DNA of 64,000 nt, taken from the NCBI RefSeq assembly GCF_030544485.1, contig NZ_CP130610.1, positions 2,852,001-2,916,000 on the forward strand. The letters are read 5' to 3'. Shown here piece by piece: positions 1 through 9,099 of the stretch. A program made the position numbers and the translations under genes. Position 1 is the first letter of the stretch. Each line of letters starts with the position of its first letter. The notes beneath the pieces were generated by a model. The model ran no database searches. It worked only from the letters and a program-made list of their open reading frames with translations, and was not told the DNA's origin. This DNA is from Halomonas sp. HAL1. GTDB taxonomy: Bacteria; Pseudomonadota; Gammaproteobacteria; Pseudomonadales; Halomonadaceae.

Positions 1-637
1 CTCGTAGAGCGCTGACATGGCATAACCTGCAACCGCTTGGGCGGCGGCAAAGGCGGCGGTGGCTTGCCCCCAGAGCTTCTTGTGGGCGATTGGCCCTACC
101 AACTCAGCAAGGCGGCCAGAGGTGAGAGCGACAATGCCGGGGATCATCGCCCCCACCATGAACGAGGAAACCGACTGGCTGAGCAGTGCGAGTGAGAACA
201 CCGGCAGCAAGACGGCGGCAGCCTTCGCTGCAAAGGCGATCATTAAGCCACCCTGCCAGCCCACTCGATGCGCCAGTGCACCTACCATGAACGGCCCACA
301 CAAGGCGCCCAACCCGAAGATACCCCACTGCAATGAAGCCGCTTGATTGCCCAGGGCGTTTTCCCTGGCAAGGTAGTCCACCCAGAACACGGTATGGGGC
401 ACAAAACCAATCGCATCCAGGGCGTAAGCGCCAACCACCAACATCACGATTACCTTTACACCCGCACCCCCTGAGGGGTTATTCCCCCTTGGGCTAGCCG
501 TGATCGGTGAGGCTAAGTGTGCCACGCCCTGTTGTTGCAAAAAATAGTCGCACAAAAGGCCAGCGGCAATACACAGCAACCCAAGCGTGCCCCAGGTGAC
601 GGAGAGGCTTAACCCTAAAAGTAACGGTACGATAAAG
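1..637 (-). pseudogene. MFS_4 (YbfB/YjiJ-like) transporter, C-terminal part cut off by IS
   Basis: On the minus strand this stretch stays open from the IS junction at 637 to the window edge. It reads as alternating hydrophobic membrane segments and short loops, typical of the second half of a 12-TM major facilitator. It resumes the frame of the N-terminal piece at 2169-2635 exactly when the IS and one 9-bp target copy are removed (FIV then PLLLGLSLS). The complete gene would be a YbfB-like permease of about 400 residues with unknown substrate; the C-terminus lies outside the window. The gene is split by the IS50-group element and should be non-functional, unless the IS is excised precisely. 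Confidence 0.8.
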
Positions 638-2168
638 CTTGCAATTACCCACAAGTCGATGATGCATCTGGATTGGCAGCTTGGAATCCAGCAACGAGAT
701 CTGCTAAGCGGATGAAGCCTCGCCATAGAACGGTGGATCCTGGGAGAGGATCACTTGAGCGATCCAGATAACCACCCAGGCGAGCGACAGCGGTCATATA
801 AAAAGCTGTATCGCGTCGTGTGCCTTGTCTGTTTGACGGCATTGATCGGTCGAGAAGAGCTCTTTCAATATCAGTAAAAACAGCTGCAGGAGAGGTCGTT
901 GAGGATTGGCGCCGCAGTATAGTCAACCATGATATTCGCCAGGACACGACACAGCAGAGCGCAATGCAGTTGGCAAGTCGATCTGCGGTAGCGAGACGTA
1001 TATCCTCAATGCGGCAACCCGTTTTCAGCGTCTTGAAGAATGTCTCGATATTCCAACGCCGTGAATACCAAATAAGCTTTTGCACTGCGTCGGCGTGAGT
1101 GGCAACGGGAAGGTTAGTGGCCAACTTCCAGATTATAGGGGAACGCCCTTCGGGCGGGTTTTTCTCTTCTGCAAAAATAATACCAAGCTTCTGTTTTGGG
1201 TATTTTTTCTGTTTTCCAATCGGTGGACAAACTGTCATCTTTGCATGCTTGACCGATAGGGTCGCCTGCTGTTGATTGCCTCGCTTGTCACGAAAGTGAA
1301 TATCGTGTGTTCCACTGACCTGAGTCTCGGCCATCACTTGAGAAATCGTAGTGCCTCCCTCCTCGGCGAGACGATCAACGCAACTGCGGATCAAAAAGTA
1401 AGTGCCAAGATCTTGAGCCAGACAAAAGAGTTCAAAAATGTCACTCTCGCGATCACCGATATGCACGCACCGTTCAGGTGAACCTGCAAGCTCAGTAGAA
1501 CGCTGCAGGTTGTCGAGCCAACGCATGCTTTCTTTCTGCTCGATGGGTACGCGGGTCGGATTAACTTTGCGCTTGAGAGCTTCTGTGCCTTTGAATTTAT
1601 TCCGCGTCCAGAATTTGGCAGCTGTCAGGCCCAAGGGCAGCCCTTCCGTTGTGATAGCCAGACTAGCGTGCATTAAAAGCCCGCAGACGGTATGTTTAAG
1701 GTGCCGTCCTTCTTTCATCTTGCGCCCGGTTGATTCATTGATGAAACCAATCTTCTCAGGTGACGAGCGCTTGAAGGAAAATTCGGTTGTATCCTGCAGG
1801 ATCAATATGGGGCCATCGGTGGCTTGGATGCGCAAAGCAGAGGCGGCAAAATGTCCCTCCAAAATCTTGTCCTCGCTGACATTCTCATTCGCGAAGAAGC
1901 GATAGGCGGCCTTGGTATTGGCCCAGTCCTGGAATGCGGTGGGTAGTGATTTGTCTGGCCGATCACCGAGTGCTTCCAGCATGACAGCCAACCTTTGATT
2001 CAGTCGCGCGTCCCCCAAGTCGCAGCCAGTCATTTCCTCGTTCACCCAGTGTTGTCCCATATTGATACCTCTTATCATATCGAACGAACTGAGAAGCCAA
2101 AAAACACATCGGGCTTTACTTTATCAACGGTATGCTTATGTAGCTGATGACTTGTGGGTAATTGCAAG
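638..2168 (-). mobile_element. IS4-family (IS50-group) insertion sequence, copy A, intact
   Basis: The 1531-bp element has perfect 20-bp terminal inverted repeats beginning CTTGCAATTACCC (638-657 and 2149-2168). The 9-bp target duplication acgataaag is at 629-637 and 2169-2177. A 9-bp duplication and a single DDE transposase fit the IS50 (Tn5) group of the IS4 family. The transposase stop codon lies inside the left inverted repeat. The element interrupts an MFS_4 transporter gene. Copy B at 6086-7615 is essentially identical but inverted and 1 bp shorter, so both insertions are recent. Distinct target duplications show that each copy inserted separately. Confidence 0.95.
645..2060 (-). CDS. 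IS4-family transposase (IS50 group)
   Basis: A Tn5-type DDE transposase that catalyses cut-and-paste movement of its IS. Counting from the longest possible start (2078), the visible catalytic residues are D96 (LQDTTEF), D209 (HIGDRESD) and E345. E345 lies in a perfect IS4 signature Y-x2-R-x3-E-x6-K (YSRRWNIETFFKTLK). I place the start at 2060 because that ATG is preceded by AAGAGG at good spacing; the ATG at 2078 lacks a ribosome site. Length is about 471 residues, close to Tn5 transposase. The C-terminal codons run into the terminal repeat. This copy is intact and could mobilise the frameshifted copy B in trans. Confidence 0.93.
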   Translation of the reverse strand: MGQHWVNEEMTGCDLGDARLNQRLAVMLEALGDRPDKSLPTAFQDWANTKAAYRFFANENVSEDKILEGHFAASALRIQATDGPILILQDTTEFSFKRSSPEKIGFINESTGRKMKEGRHLKHTVCGLLMHASLAITTEGLPLGLTAAKFWTRNKFKGTEALKRKVNPTRVPIEQKESMRWLDNLQRSTELAGSPERCVHIGDRESDIFELFCLAQDLGTYFLIRSCVDRLAEEGGTTISQVMAETQVSGTHDIHFRDKRGNQQQATLSVKHAKMTVCPPIGKQKKYPKQKLGIIFAEEKNPPEGRSPIIWKLATNLPVATHADAVQKLIWYSRRWNIETFFKTLKTGCRIEDIRLATADRLANCIALCCVVSWRISWLTILRRQSSTTSPAAVFTDIERALLDRSMPSNRQGTRRDTAFYMTAVARLGGYLDRSSDPLPGSTVLWRGFIRLADLVAGFQAANPDASSTCG

Positions 2169-2635
2169 ACGATAAAGGCCGAAAGCAGTGCGCCAAAGCC
2201 AATACCGGTAAACACCATGGCGCCGACACGCGTTCGCCTTTCAGGGGGCGTGGCCGCCAGCGCCAGCGAAGGGCCAACGACCATTAAGATGGCCCCGGCA
2301 ATGCCGGAGATTAGTCGCCAGAAGAAAAACCACAGGAAACCACCCGCCCCGGCGCAGAGCACAAAACTGAGCGCGATACCCGCGAAGCTTGCGGCCATCA
2401 CCATGCGAGGAGAAAAGCGCTCACTCAGCGAGTGGGCGGCGAGTGCGCCGATAAAGTAGCCCAGCAGGTTGGCGGCCCCCAGGTAGGCGCCTTGGCTCGC
2501 GGTGAACCAACCCTCTTGAATAATCGCAGGCAATAGCGGCGTATAGGCGAAGCGTGCGATGCCAATCGCCGCCAGGGTCGCCATTATGCCTGTCATCAGG
2601 GCGGGCAGATCGTGGGTAGTGAGTGTTCGCTTCAT
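2169..2635 (-). pseudogene. MFS_4 (YbfB/YjiJ-like) transporter, N-terminal part
   Basis: This begins MKRTLTTHDLPALMTGIM and has the MFS_4 start pattern (GIARFAYTPLLP) followed by four or five hydrophobic segments and a conserved loop (PPERRTRVGAMVFTGIGFG). Start 2635 is chosen because AAGGA lies 9 nt upstream; a longer frame starts at 2659. After about 155 residues it runs into the IS50-group element, and the last codons of the open frame (to 2075) are IS sequence. The continuation is at 1-637. The gene is divergent from the LysR regulator at 2783, its probable regulator. Substrate unknown. Confidence 0.85.
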
Positions 2636-2782
2636 CACGCCAATTCCTTTTTGTGACACCCTTTGGTGGGGTCGGCAGCACGTTGGTACATCGTCAGACT
2701 ACGCGCGAGGAATTATTTCTAGAAACGATTAGTTTTGATCGCTACTATCTTGTTTATAGATAACCTGACAGGGAGACGGCGC

Positions 2783-3670
2783 GTGCAACTTAAATCGCTG
2801 CGACTGCTCGTGGCCGTGGCCGACACCGGCAGCTTTGGGGCGGCGGCCAAACGGCTGCACACGGTGCAATCCAATGTGACCACCCACATTAAAAAGCTCG
2901 AGGAGGAGTTAGGCGTACAGCTGATTCACCGTGCGGGGCGGGTTCGCCCTACGAGTGCCGGGTTGGCGCTGGTGGAGTACGCCGAGCGCATGCTGACGGC
3001 CCACGATGAAGCGGTGTCGCTGTTCAAAGGCCAGGAGAAGGCGTGTGGGCGGCTACGCATAGGCGCCATGGAGACCACGACGGCGTTGCGCCTTCCGCCG
3101 ATACTGGCGGCGTACCACGCAGCGCAGCCTGACGTTGATATCCAGATCAAGACCGGGCCCACGGCTGAGCTGGTTGAGTTGTTGCTTAACGGGCAGGTGG
3201 ACTGTGTTTTCGTGGCCGGGCGGCTCGAGCATGGCCGCTACCACTCGCTCAAAGCGTTTAGCGAGCAGCTTGTCTTAGTCAGCTCAACGCCTATGACGAA
3301 GATGCCCTCTTCACAAGCGCTGCTGACGTCCGCTTTCTTGGCGTTTCGTCAGGGGTGCAGCTACCGCCAGCGTATTGAGCTGTTACTGGCGTCCCAAGGA
3401 GTTAATGCGGGCAGGATCTTCGAGTTTGGTTCACTGGATGCGATGCTTGGCTGCGTTGCTGCCGGGATGGGTTACACGGTGCTCCCCCGTGGCACGGTTG
3501 ACGCCCATCAGCACCGGTTCGGAATTCACACGCTGGCACTGCCCACCTCCATCGCCAATATCGATACCTATTTTGTCGCCCCCGAAACCTGGACACCCGC
3601 CCTGGCAAGCTTCGCTGACACCTTGCGTGACGCGGTGGTGGTGAATGAGCCTCAGTTGACTGCGTCGTGA
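2783..3670 (+). CDS. LysR-family transcriptional regulator
   Basis: The N-terminal winged helix-turn-helix is clear (residues about 2-60: LKSLRLLVAVADTGSFGAA, then TVQSNVTTHIKKLEEELG), followed by a periplasmic-binding-protein-like effector domain; about 295 residues, normal for the family. I chose the GTG at 2783 because GGGAG sits 8 nt upstream and it gives the usual LysR N-terminus; the open frame extends back to 2735. It is divergent from the IS-broken MFS_4 gene, so it probably controlled that transporter. Two fragments elsewhere in the window (9100-9198 and 19748-19788) resemble its 3' end and an internal segment, so related copies once existed. Confidence 0.9.
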   Translation: MQLKSLRLLVAVADTGSFGAAAKRLHTVQSNVTTHIKKLEEELGVQLIHRAGRVRPTSAGLALVEYAERMLTAHDEAVSLFKGQEKACGRLRIGAMETTTALRLPPILAAYHAAQPDVDIQIKTGPTAELVELLLNGQVDCVFVAGRLEHGRYHSLKAFSEQLVLVSSTPMTKMPSSQALLTSAFLAFRQGCSYRQRIELLLASQGVNAGRIFEFGSLDAMLGCVAAGMGYTVLPRGTVDAHQHRFGIHTLALPTSIANIDTYFVAPETWTPALASFADTLRDAVVVNEPQLTAS

Positions 3671-3702
3671 GGTGGGCGCCGACACTACGCTATAACGTTG
3701 CC

Positions 3703-3990
3703 CTATTCGCTTTTCAGTCGGTTCATAGATGCGTGTAAAACGGCGAGAACGTCAATTTGATCTGGTTTGATGTAGTAAATAATGCGATAAGCGCCACACA
3801 AGACTTCCCTTATTTGAGCGATATCGTACTCCGGCACCTTACGTCCTGAAGCGGGGAAATCACCAATCTGTTGTGACCTTCGGGTGATTTTATCAACGGT
3901 GCTCAACGCATAAGCTTCTGAGTCCTGCGCGATATAGGCATAAATCGCGTCCAAATGGGCTTCTGCTGTTGCTGTCCAAAACACATTCAT
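3703..3990 (-). CDS. RelE/ParE-family toxin
   Basis: 95 residues with the compact ParE/RelE fold pattern: N-terminal helix hairpin (TATAEAHLDAIYAYIAQDS), a middle IGDFPASGRKVPE segment, then REVLCGAYRIIYYIK and a closing beta strand with DVLAVLHASM. ParE members poison DNA gyrase and RelE members cleave mRNA on the ribosome; the R-x3-G-x-YRIIY pattern looks more ParE-like. It overlaps the upstream antitoxin gene by 4 nt (ATGA), as in most type II toxin-antitoxin operons. Cellular target not determined from sequence. Confidence 0.85.
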   Translation of the reverse strand: MNVFWTATAEAHLDAIYAYIAQDSEAYALSTVDKITRRSQQIGDFPASGRKVPEYDIAQIREVLCGAYRIIYYIKPDQIDVLAVLHASMNRLKSE

Positions 3991-4175
3991 TCAGGCAAGC
4001 CGTATTTCTTGCGAATATCCGCCACACTCGTAATGTTACCCGCTTGGCTATCTGCCATGCCCTTTTCGATGGTCTCCCGAACGTAGATCTCATGCATAAG
4101 GTCTTCCCAAGTGGCATTCACAGGAAGTTGCTCAATTAGCTTGTGCGCGTCGTCTTTGCTCATCGTAGCTGACAT
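3987..4175 (-). CDS. Type II antitoxin (partner of ParE-like toxin)
   Basis: A 62-residue acidic protein directly upstream of and overlapping the toxin gene. The N-terminal part (LIEQLPVNATWEDLMHEIYVRETIEKGMADSQAG) is predicted helical. The C-terminus (ITSVADIRKKYGL) resembles the short toxin-wrapping tails of ParE/RelE antitoxins. No obvious ribbon-helix-helix is seen, so how it binds DNA is unclear. The start at 4175 gives MSATMSKDD; Met5 (4163) is also possible. The palindrome at 4182-4196 just upstream is a plausible autoregulatory operator. Confidence 0.8.
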   Translation of the reverse strand: MSATMSKDDAHKLIEQLPVNATWEDLMHEIYVRETIEKGMADSQAGNITSVADIRKKYGLPE

Positions 4176-4181
4176 GGTGAC

Positions 4182-4196
4182 TACCTTTTTTAGGTA
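4182..4196. promoter_or_regulatory. Palindrome upstream of the toxin-antitoxin operon
   Basis: TACCT-N5-AGGTA immediately in front of the antitoxin start. Toxin-antitoxin operons are usually repressed by the antitoxin or complex binding such palindromes. Inferred only from position and symmetry. The rest of 4197-4418 is A+T-rich with no recognised gene. Confidence 0.35.
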
Positions 4197-4418
4197 CGTA
4201 GAAAATACTTTTAGAGGATACCTTAGGTTACCGAGAGTGTTGCGGTTTATGCCATTTTCTGCAAATACATCGCGTGTGTCCTTTTAAATACTTTTGATTG
4301 GCTCCGCTATCTGCTTGCGCGTGTGCTTGGCAATAAACTCACTGCTCAAATACTTAATACCTATAGCTGCCACTCTTTTAACAACGGCTAACCAGCCCTA
4401 ACAGCATGTATTGTTGGC

Positions 4419-5117
4419 TCACTCTATTAGTAGATGCTCGCTCAGCGCGACGAGGTCTTCAGCCACAAAATCCCACGCTTTTTCTGCTTCTAAATCTTTG
4501 CTCTGGTGGGGCCCATACTCTGTACGCCGGGGGATAAACGCCGTTTTCATTCCCAATGCTCGGGCAGCCCCCAGATCGTAATTGTGGGCCGCGCATAACA
4601 TTACCTCTTCAGGCGGCAGGCGCAGCAGGCCGCAAGCCCCTAAATAGACCTCTGGGTCAGGTTTATAGTGTTGGAATAACTCGGCGCAAAACACCATATC
4701 CCAGGGCAGTTTGGCGTGACGGGCAATGTCCACCATTAGCGACAAATTGCCGTTGGTCAGCGTGCCGATAATATAGTGCTCTTTTAAGCGCTGTAGGCCG
4801 TTCTGAACATCCGGCCAGGGCTCTAATTGGTGCCAAAAGTGATTGACGCGATCAATGGTCGCCTCGTCTAGCATAATGCCATGTTGATTGAGTAGTTTGA
4901 CGAGGCTTTCTCGGTGCAGGTCATCCAACCCCATCCAAGGCACGTCACCTTGCCGTACTCGGTTCATCGAAGGCGCATAGTGCTGACGCCATTGATCCGT
5001 TATCACTTCACTGGGTAGTTCAATCCCCAGCTCTTTCTGCAGCTCATTGAACTGATGAATCAAACTGGAGCGCCAATCAACAATAGTGCCAAATACGTCA
5101 AACACGATCGCTTTCAT
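4419..5117 (-). CDS. HAD-superfamily hydrolase, L-2-haloacid dehalogenase type
   Basis: 232 residues with all haloacid dehalogenase motifs: motif I FDVFGT (nucleophile Asp8), motif II TLTNGN, motif III K in KPDPEVY, and AAHNYDLGAARALGMKTAFI near the end. The spacing with a helical cap after motif I matches type II 2-haloacid dehalogenases, which hydrolyse L-2-halo acids to D-2-hydroxy acids; many relatives act on other substrates. The start has AAGGAG upstream and overlaps the end of the MFS gene by 20 nt, so the two were co-transcribed. That transporter is now split by IS copy B, which probably also reduces transcription of this gene. Confidence 0.85.
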   Translation of the reverse strand: MKAIVFDVFGTIVDWRSSLIHQFNELQKELGIELPSEVITDQWRQHYAPSMNRVRQGDVPWMGLDDLHRESLVKLLNQHGIMLDEATIDRVNHFWHQLEPWPDVQNGLQRLKEHYIIGTLTNGNLSLMVDIARHAKLPWDMVFCAELFQHYKPDPEVYLGACGLLRLPPEEVMLCAAHNYDLGAARALGMKTAFIPRRTEYGPHQSKDLEAEKAWDFVAEDLVALSEHLLIE

Positions 5118-6085
5118 TATTTTCTCCTTGCCGCTGGATAGTCATTAATAGCCCCAATAACGTCATGGCGATCAGCAAACTCCAGCCAAGCATAAAACTG
5201 CCACTGATATCTAACAGCCACCCAAGGAGTGGTGGTATCGATACAATCGCCAGTTGGTTAATCGCCATGGCCAGGCCTAGTACAAAGCCGGTTTTATCAG
5301 CAGGTGCAGACTCAGCCACATACGCTACCCAAGGGCCGTACCAACCAAAACCAAAAAAGCCCAGCCAGGCCATCAAGCAACCCAGCATGAGCGTTGAGTG
5401 TAGCGGCAGCCAAACCAATACCAGCAGCCCTACGATTACCGCCACCATGCACACCATGACCGGGAAATAGCGCGAGCGACAGCGATCACTCCAGGCCGCC
5501 AGCAAAATACGCCCTGCAACCCCGGCCCCTTGGGCTACGAATAGCAACGTCGCCGCCTGAAGTACCTCCATCTGCAAACGGCTATGCAGATAGAGCACGG
5601 TAAAAATCAAAATGCCGTACTGAACCGAGATCAAACTAATACCGGACGCCATGATCTGTTTCATGGCCGGTTCACGAATCATTGCCAATCGCGATAAGAC
5701 GACTTTTTTTACGCCACCTTCAGAGGCTCTTGCAACCGGCAACACGCTACCAGGGGCACGGTAAAAAAGCATAAAGACCAACGCCCCGAAGATCGCAATC
5801 AGCCCGCCCACTAGAAAAGAGGCGCGCCAACCCCAGGTGATCGCGACGGTTGGCAGTATAATCGCCGCCAGCGCCCCACCCAGCGGCAAGCCCGCCTGAC
5901 GAATCCCCATGGCAAAGCCTCGCTGAGATTTATCAAACCAAGCGGCTACCGATTTGCTACCGCCGGGTTGGGCGGTACTGTAGCCTGCCCCTACGATGAC
6001 CAAAAACAACAACATGGCCCAGTAACTCTCAGCCAGCACGGCAGCGCTAAGCGAAATGCCCACAACAAGGGTGCCTACTCCCACC
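5098..6085 (-). pseudogene. MFS transporter, C-terminal part cut off by IS copy B
   Basis: From the IS junction the frame reads VGTLVVGISLSAAVLAESY and continues through eight or nine membrane segments, including GAGYSTAQPGGSKSVAAWF and the MFS loop RGFAMGIRQAGLPLGG. It ends at 5098, inside the [16 protein letters not shown] gene. Removing the IS and one 9-bp duplicate joins it to the N-terminal piece at 7616-7872 (SERLVVG then VGTLVVG), giving a transporter of about 410 residues. The open frame extends to 6192 only because it runs into IS sequence. Coupling to a haloacid [16 protein letters not shown] enzyme suggests uptake of a small organic acid, but this is inference. Confidence 0.85.
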
Positions 6086-7615
6086 CTTGCAATTACCCAC
6101 AAGTCATCAGCTACATAAGCATACCGTTGATAAAGTAAAGCCCGATGTGTTTTTTGGCTTCTCAGTTCGTTCGATATGATAAGAGGTATCAATATGGGAC
6201 AACACTGGGTGAACGAGGAAATGACTGGCTGCGACTTGGGGGACGCGCGACTGAATCAAAGGTTGGCTGTCATGCTGGAAGCACTCGGTGATCGGCCAGA
6301 CAAATCACTACCCACCGCATTCCAGGACTGGGCCAATACCAAGGCCGCCTATCGCTTCTTCGCGAATGAGAATGTCAGCGAGGACAAGATTTTGGAGGGA
6401 CATTTTGCCGCCTCTGCTTTGCGCATCCAAGCCACCGATGGCCCCATATTGATCCTGCAGGATACAACCGAATTTTCCTTCAAGCGCTCGTCACCTGAGA
6501 AGATTGGTTTCATCAATGAATCAACCGGGCGCAAGATGAAAGAAGGACGGCACCTTAAACATACCGTCTGCGGGCTTTTAATGCACGCTAGTCTGGCTAT
6601 CACAACGGAAGGGCTGCCCTTGGGCCTGACAGCTGCCAAATTCTGGACGCGGAATAAATTCAAAGGCACAGAAGCTCTCAAGCGCAAAGTTAATCCGACC
6701 CGCGTACCCATCGAGCAGAAAGAAAGCATGCGTTGGCTCGACAACCTGCAGCGTTCTACTGAGCTTGCAGGTTCACCTGAACGGTGCGTGCATATCGGTG
6801 ATCGCGAGAGTGACATTTTTGAACTCTTTTGTCTGGCTCAAGATCTTGGCACTTACTTTTTGATCCGCAGTTGCGTTGATCGTCTCGCCGAGGAGGGAGG
6901 CACTACGATTTCTCAAGTGATGGCCGAGACTCAGGTCAGTGGAACACACGATATTCACTTTCGTGACAAGCGAGGCAATCAACAGCAGGCGACCCTATCG
7001 GTCAAGCATGCAAAGATGACAGTTTGTCCACCGATTGGAAAACAGAAAAAATACCCAAAACAGAAGCTTGGTATTATTTTTGCAGAAGAGAAAAACCCGC
7101 CCGAAGGGCGTTCCCTATAATCTGGAAGTTGGCCACTAACCTTCCCGTTGCCACTCACGCCGACGCAGTGCAAAAGCTTATTTGGTATTCACGGCGTTGG
7201 AATATCGAGACATTCTTCAAGACGCTGAAAACGGGTTGCCGCATTGAGGATATACGTCTCGCTACCGCAGATCGACTTGCCAACTGCATTGCGCTCTGCT
7301 GTGTCGTGTCCTGGCGAATATCATGGTTGACTATACTGCGGCGCCAATCCTCAACGACCTCTCCTGCAGCTGTTTTTACTGATATTGAAAGAGCTCTTCT
7401 CGACCGATCAATGCCGTCAAACAGACAAGGCACACGACGCGATACAGCTTTTTATATGACCGCTGTCGCTCGCCTGGGTGGTTATCTGGATCGCTCAAGT
7501 GATCCTCTCCCAGGATCCACCGTTCTATGGCGAGGCTTCATCCGCTTAGCAGATCTCGTTGCTGGATTCCAAGCTGCCAATCCAGATGCATCATCGACTT
7601 GTGGGTAATTGCAAG
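6086..7615 (+). mobile_element. IS4-family (IS50-group) insertion sequence, copy B, frameshifted
   Basis: 1530 bp, same ends and internal sequence as copy A (638-2168) but in the opposite orientation. The 9-bp target duplication actcccacc is at 6077-6085 and 7616-7624. One base is missing in a C run around 7113-7115 (CCC, against CCCC in copy A). This accounts for the length difference and breaks the transposase frame. The element splits the MFS gene that lies upstream of the [16 protein letters not shown] gene. Confidence 0.95.
6194..7608 (+). pseudogene. IS4-family transposase, 1-bp frameshift
   Basis: Same protein as the copy A transposase up to PPEGRS near 7113, where the missing C shifts the frame. 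The first frame stops at 7120, and the second frame carries on from PIIWKLATNLPVATH to the normal end at 7608. The break falls between the second catalytic Asp and the catalytic Glu (Y-R-E-K motif), so neither piece is a complete DDE enzyme. Start 6194 is used for the same ribosome-site reason as in copy A. It could only act if frameshifting restored the frame, and nothing in the sequence supports programmed shifting here. Confidence 0.9.
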
Positions 7616-7872
7616 ACTCCCACCACCAAACGTTCACTGAACCTATCCAGCAGCTCCCCGGCAACCAACAGCCCGACCAAAGGCACCAACTGAGCCGCCG
7701 AAACCAGTACCCCAATCTGAAATGCAGAGAGTGCCATATCTGCCTGTATATAAACGCTGATGGCCCCGATACCTTGAACGAAAAAGCATGCCGCTGCTTG
7801 AGAAAGGGTGGCTATTAACAAAATGACCCAGCGGTAGTTTTGAGTAGAAGCCATCGGTAGCAGCATCGTCAT
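7616..7872 (-). pseudogene. MFS transporter, N-terminal part
   Basis: Begins with MTMLLPMASTQNYRW followed by the first two or three membrane segments (ILLIATLSQAAACFF, FQIGVLVSAAQLVPLVGLLVAG) and the MFS loop-2 motif GELLDRFSERLVVG. It is then interrupted by IS copy B; the last few codons of the open frame are IS sequence. Alternative starts are Met4 and Met7, and no strong ribosome site separates them. The partner piece is 5098-6085. Confidence 0.85.
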
Positions 7873-8053
7873 AGGGGGTCTCAGCGCATTGAGCCTTTAC
7901 TTAGCATTACCCATTTCTTAGCGTTAAACCATGACGATATCGCAACGCCTGTTGCCAAATCAGCAAGCACCACGACTTTTCTGGTTAGGTTGCGATACCG
8001 GATAAAAGAGACGAAAAAGTTGCCAACGTTGCAACGCAAGATCGGTATACCGT

Positions 8054-8992
8054 TCAAACCACGTCAGAGAAGGTTCTCACATTCTTCATTTCCAGCAGCC
8101 CATCCCATAGCCGCTGAGCTTCTGCTGCTAGGGGCGCTGTTCGTCTCAGCAGGATAATTTTTAATGGCACATCGAAAGCGCTACCTCCTGCTCGAACAAG
8201 CCGCTTAGCCCCGAGGTCTTCTCGCACTAGCGAATAGGGAAGCCACGCAACACCCAGTTTTGATAACGTCATATGACGCAAACTATCCGCAAGACCAGCA
8301 TCATGGTGTTGCTGTAAATTCAACCCTTGATTCACAAGCATCGCACTCAGCGACCAGCCCAAATGGCACTCTTGGGAATAATTCAAAAATGAGAGCGGGG
8401 AGCCACCTGCAGCATGTAAATTAAACAGTGGCTGACCTGCGGCATTTGGCGCGCTAACAGGGATGAGAGACTCGGTATCCAACTCAATTGAAGTGTAACT
8501 ATCACTCTCTACTCCCAAGCGCCTTGCAATAAGGTGTTCACCATCGAATAGCGCCGCTACATAGTCGGCCTCTCCCTGATCGAGAGCGGCCAGGCACTCC
8601 GGCAATGTATTGGCATCAATGCTAAATTTTGCCTGTGTGAACTGCTCTTGTAAGCGGGGCATCCAGAGGGGAAAAAATATCGCAGCCATAATGTGTGGTG
8701 AGCAAAATCGTATCCGCCTTTTCTGATCGTTAATATCATCAGCAACGGAGTGGCGAAATCGATCAAAAGCACTAAGCGCTTGTGAAGCTACCATTTGCAG
8801 GCTTTGCCCTGCTTCCGTCAGCACTAGCTCCCCTTTACGCCGCTCAAACAGCGCGCTGCCTGCCCACTCTTCAAGACCTTGAATACGACGACTCAATCCT
8901 GACACCGAAACATGCCGGTGCTCAGCCGTGCGGCTAAAACTCTTGGTTTCACAAAGGGCCAGGAAATCTCTCAGGATTATCAAATCAGTCAT
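8054..8992 (-). CDS. LysR-family regulator, HypT/YjiE-like
   Basis: 312 residues: LysR winged helix-turn-helix (ILRDFLALCETKSFSRTAEH, then VSGLSRRIQGLEEW) and a regulatory domain. The stretch LFNLHAAGGSPLSFLNYSQECHLG and the later GVAWLPYSLVREDL resemble E. coli HypT (YjiE), the hypochlorite-responsive activator. Similarity is by eye, so the stimulus is uncertain. It lies 182 nt upstream of the IS-split MFS gene in the same orientation and may have controlled the MFS/dehalogenase pair. In the gap a 9-bp inverted repeat (TATCGCAAC at 7938-7946, GTTGCGATA at 7989-7997) may form a hairpin. Confidence 0.8.
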   Translation of the reverse strand: MTDLIILRDFLALCETKSFSRTAEHRHVSVSGLSRRIQGLEEWAGSALFERRKGELVLTEAGQSLQMVASQALSAFDRFRHSVADDINDQKRRIRFCSPHIMAAIFFPLWMPRLQEQFTQAKFSIDANTLPECLAALDQGEADYVAALFDGEHLIARRLGVESDSYTSIELDTESLIPVSAPNAAGQPLFNLHAAGGSPLSFLNYSQECHLGWSLSAMLVNQGLNLQQHHDAGLADSLRHMTLSKLGVAWLPYSLVREDLGAKRLVRAGGSAFDVPLKIILLRRTAPLAAEAQRLWDGLLEMKNVRTFSDVV

Positions 8993-9099
8993 TGAAGGCC
9001 TTCCGGCAGATAAGCTTTAGTCTTACTTTAGCTAAATCATTCGAAAGGAAATAGCGCTTTTGAATACTTTCCAACCCCGCTGTCAAAGGCCTTAGAGCT

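Noticed and set aside
59..346. Plus-strand open frames over 1-640
   Set aside because: They overlap a clear hydrophobic MFS frame on the minus strand and lack ribosome sites and recognisable domains.
638..7615. Composite (Tn5-like) transposon made of the two inverted IS50-group elements
   Set aside because: Each IS has its own different 9-bp target duplication and interrupts its own gene. A composite transposon would have one duplication outside the outer ends only, so the copies inserted separately.
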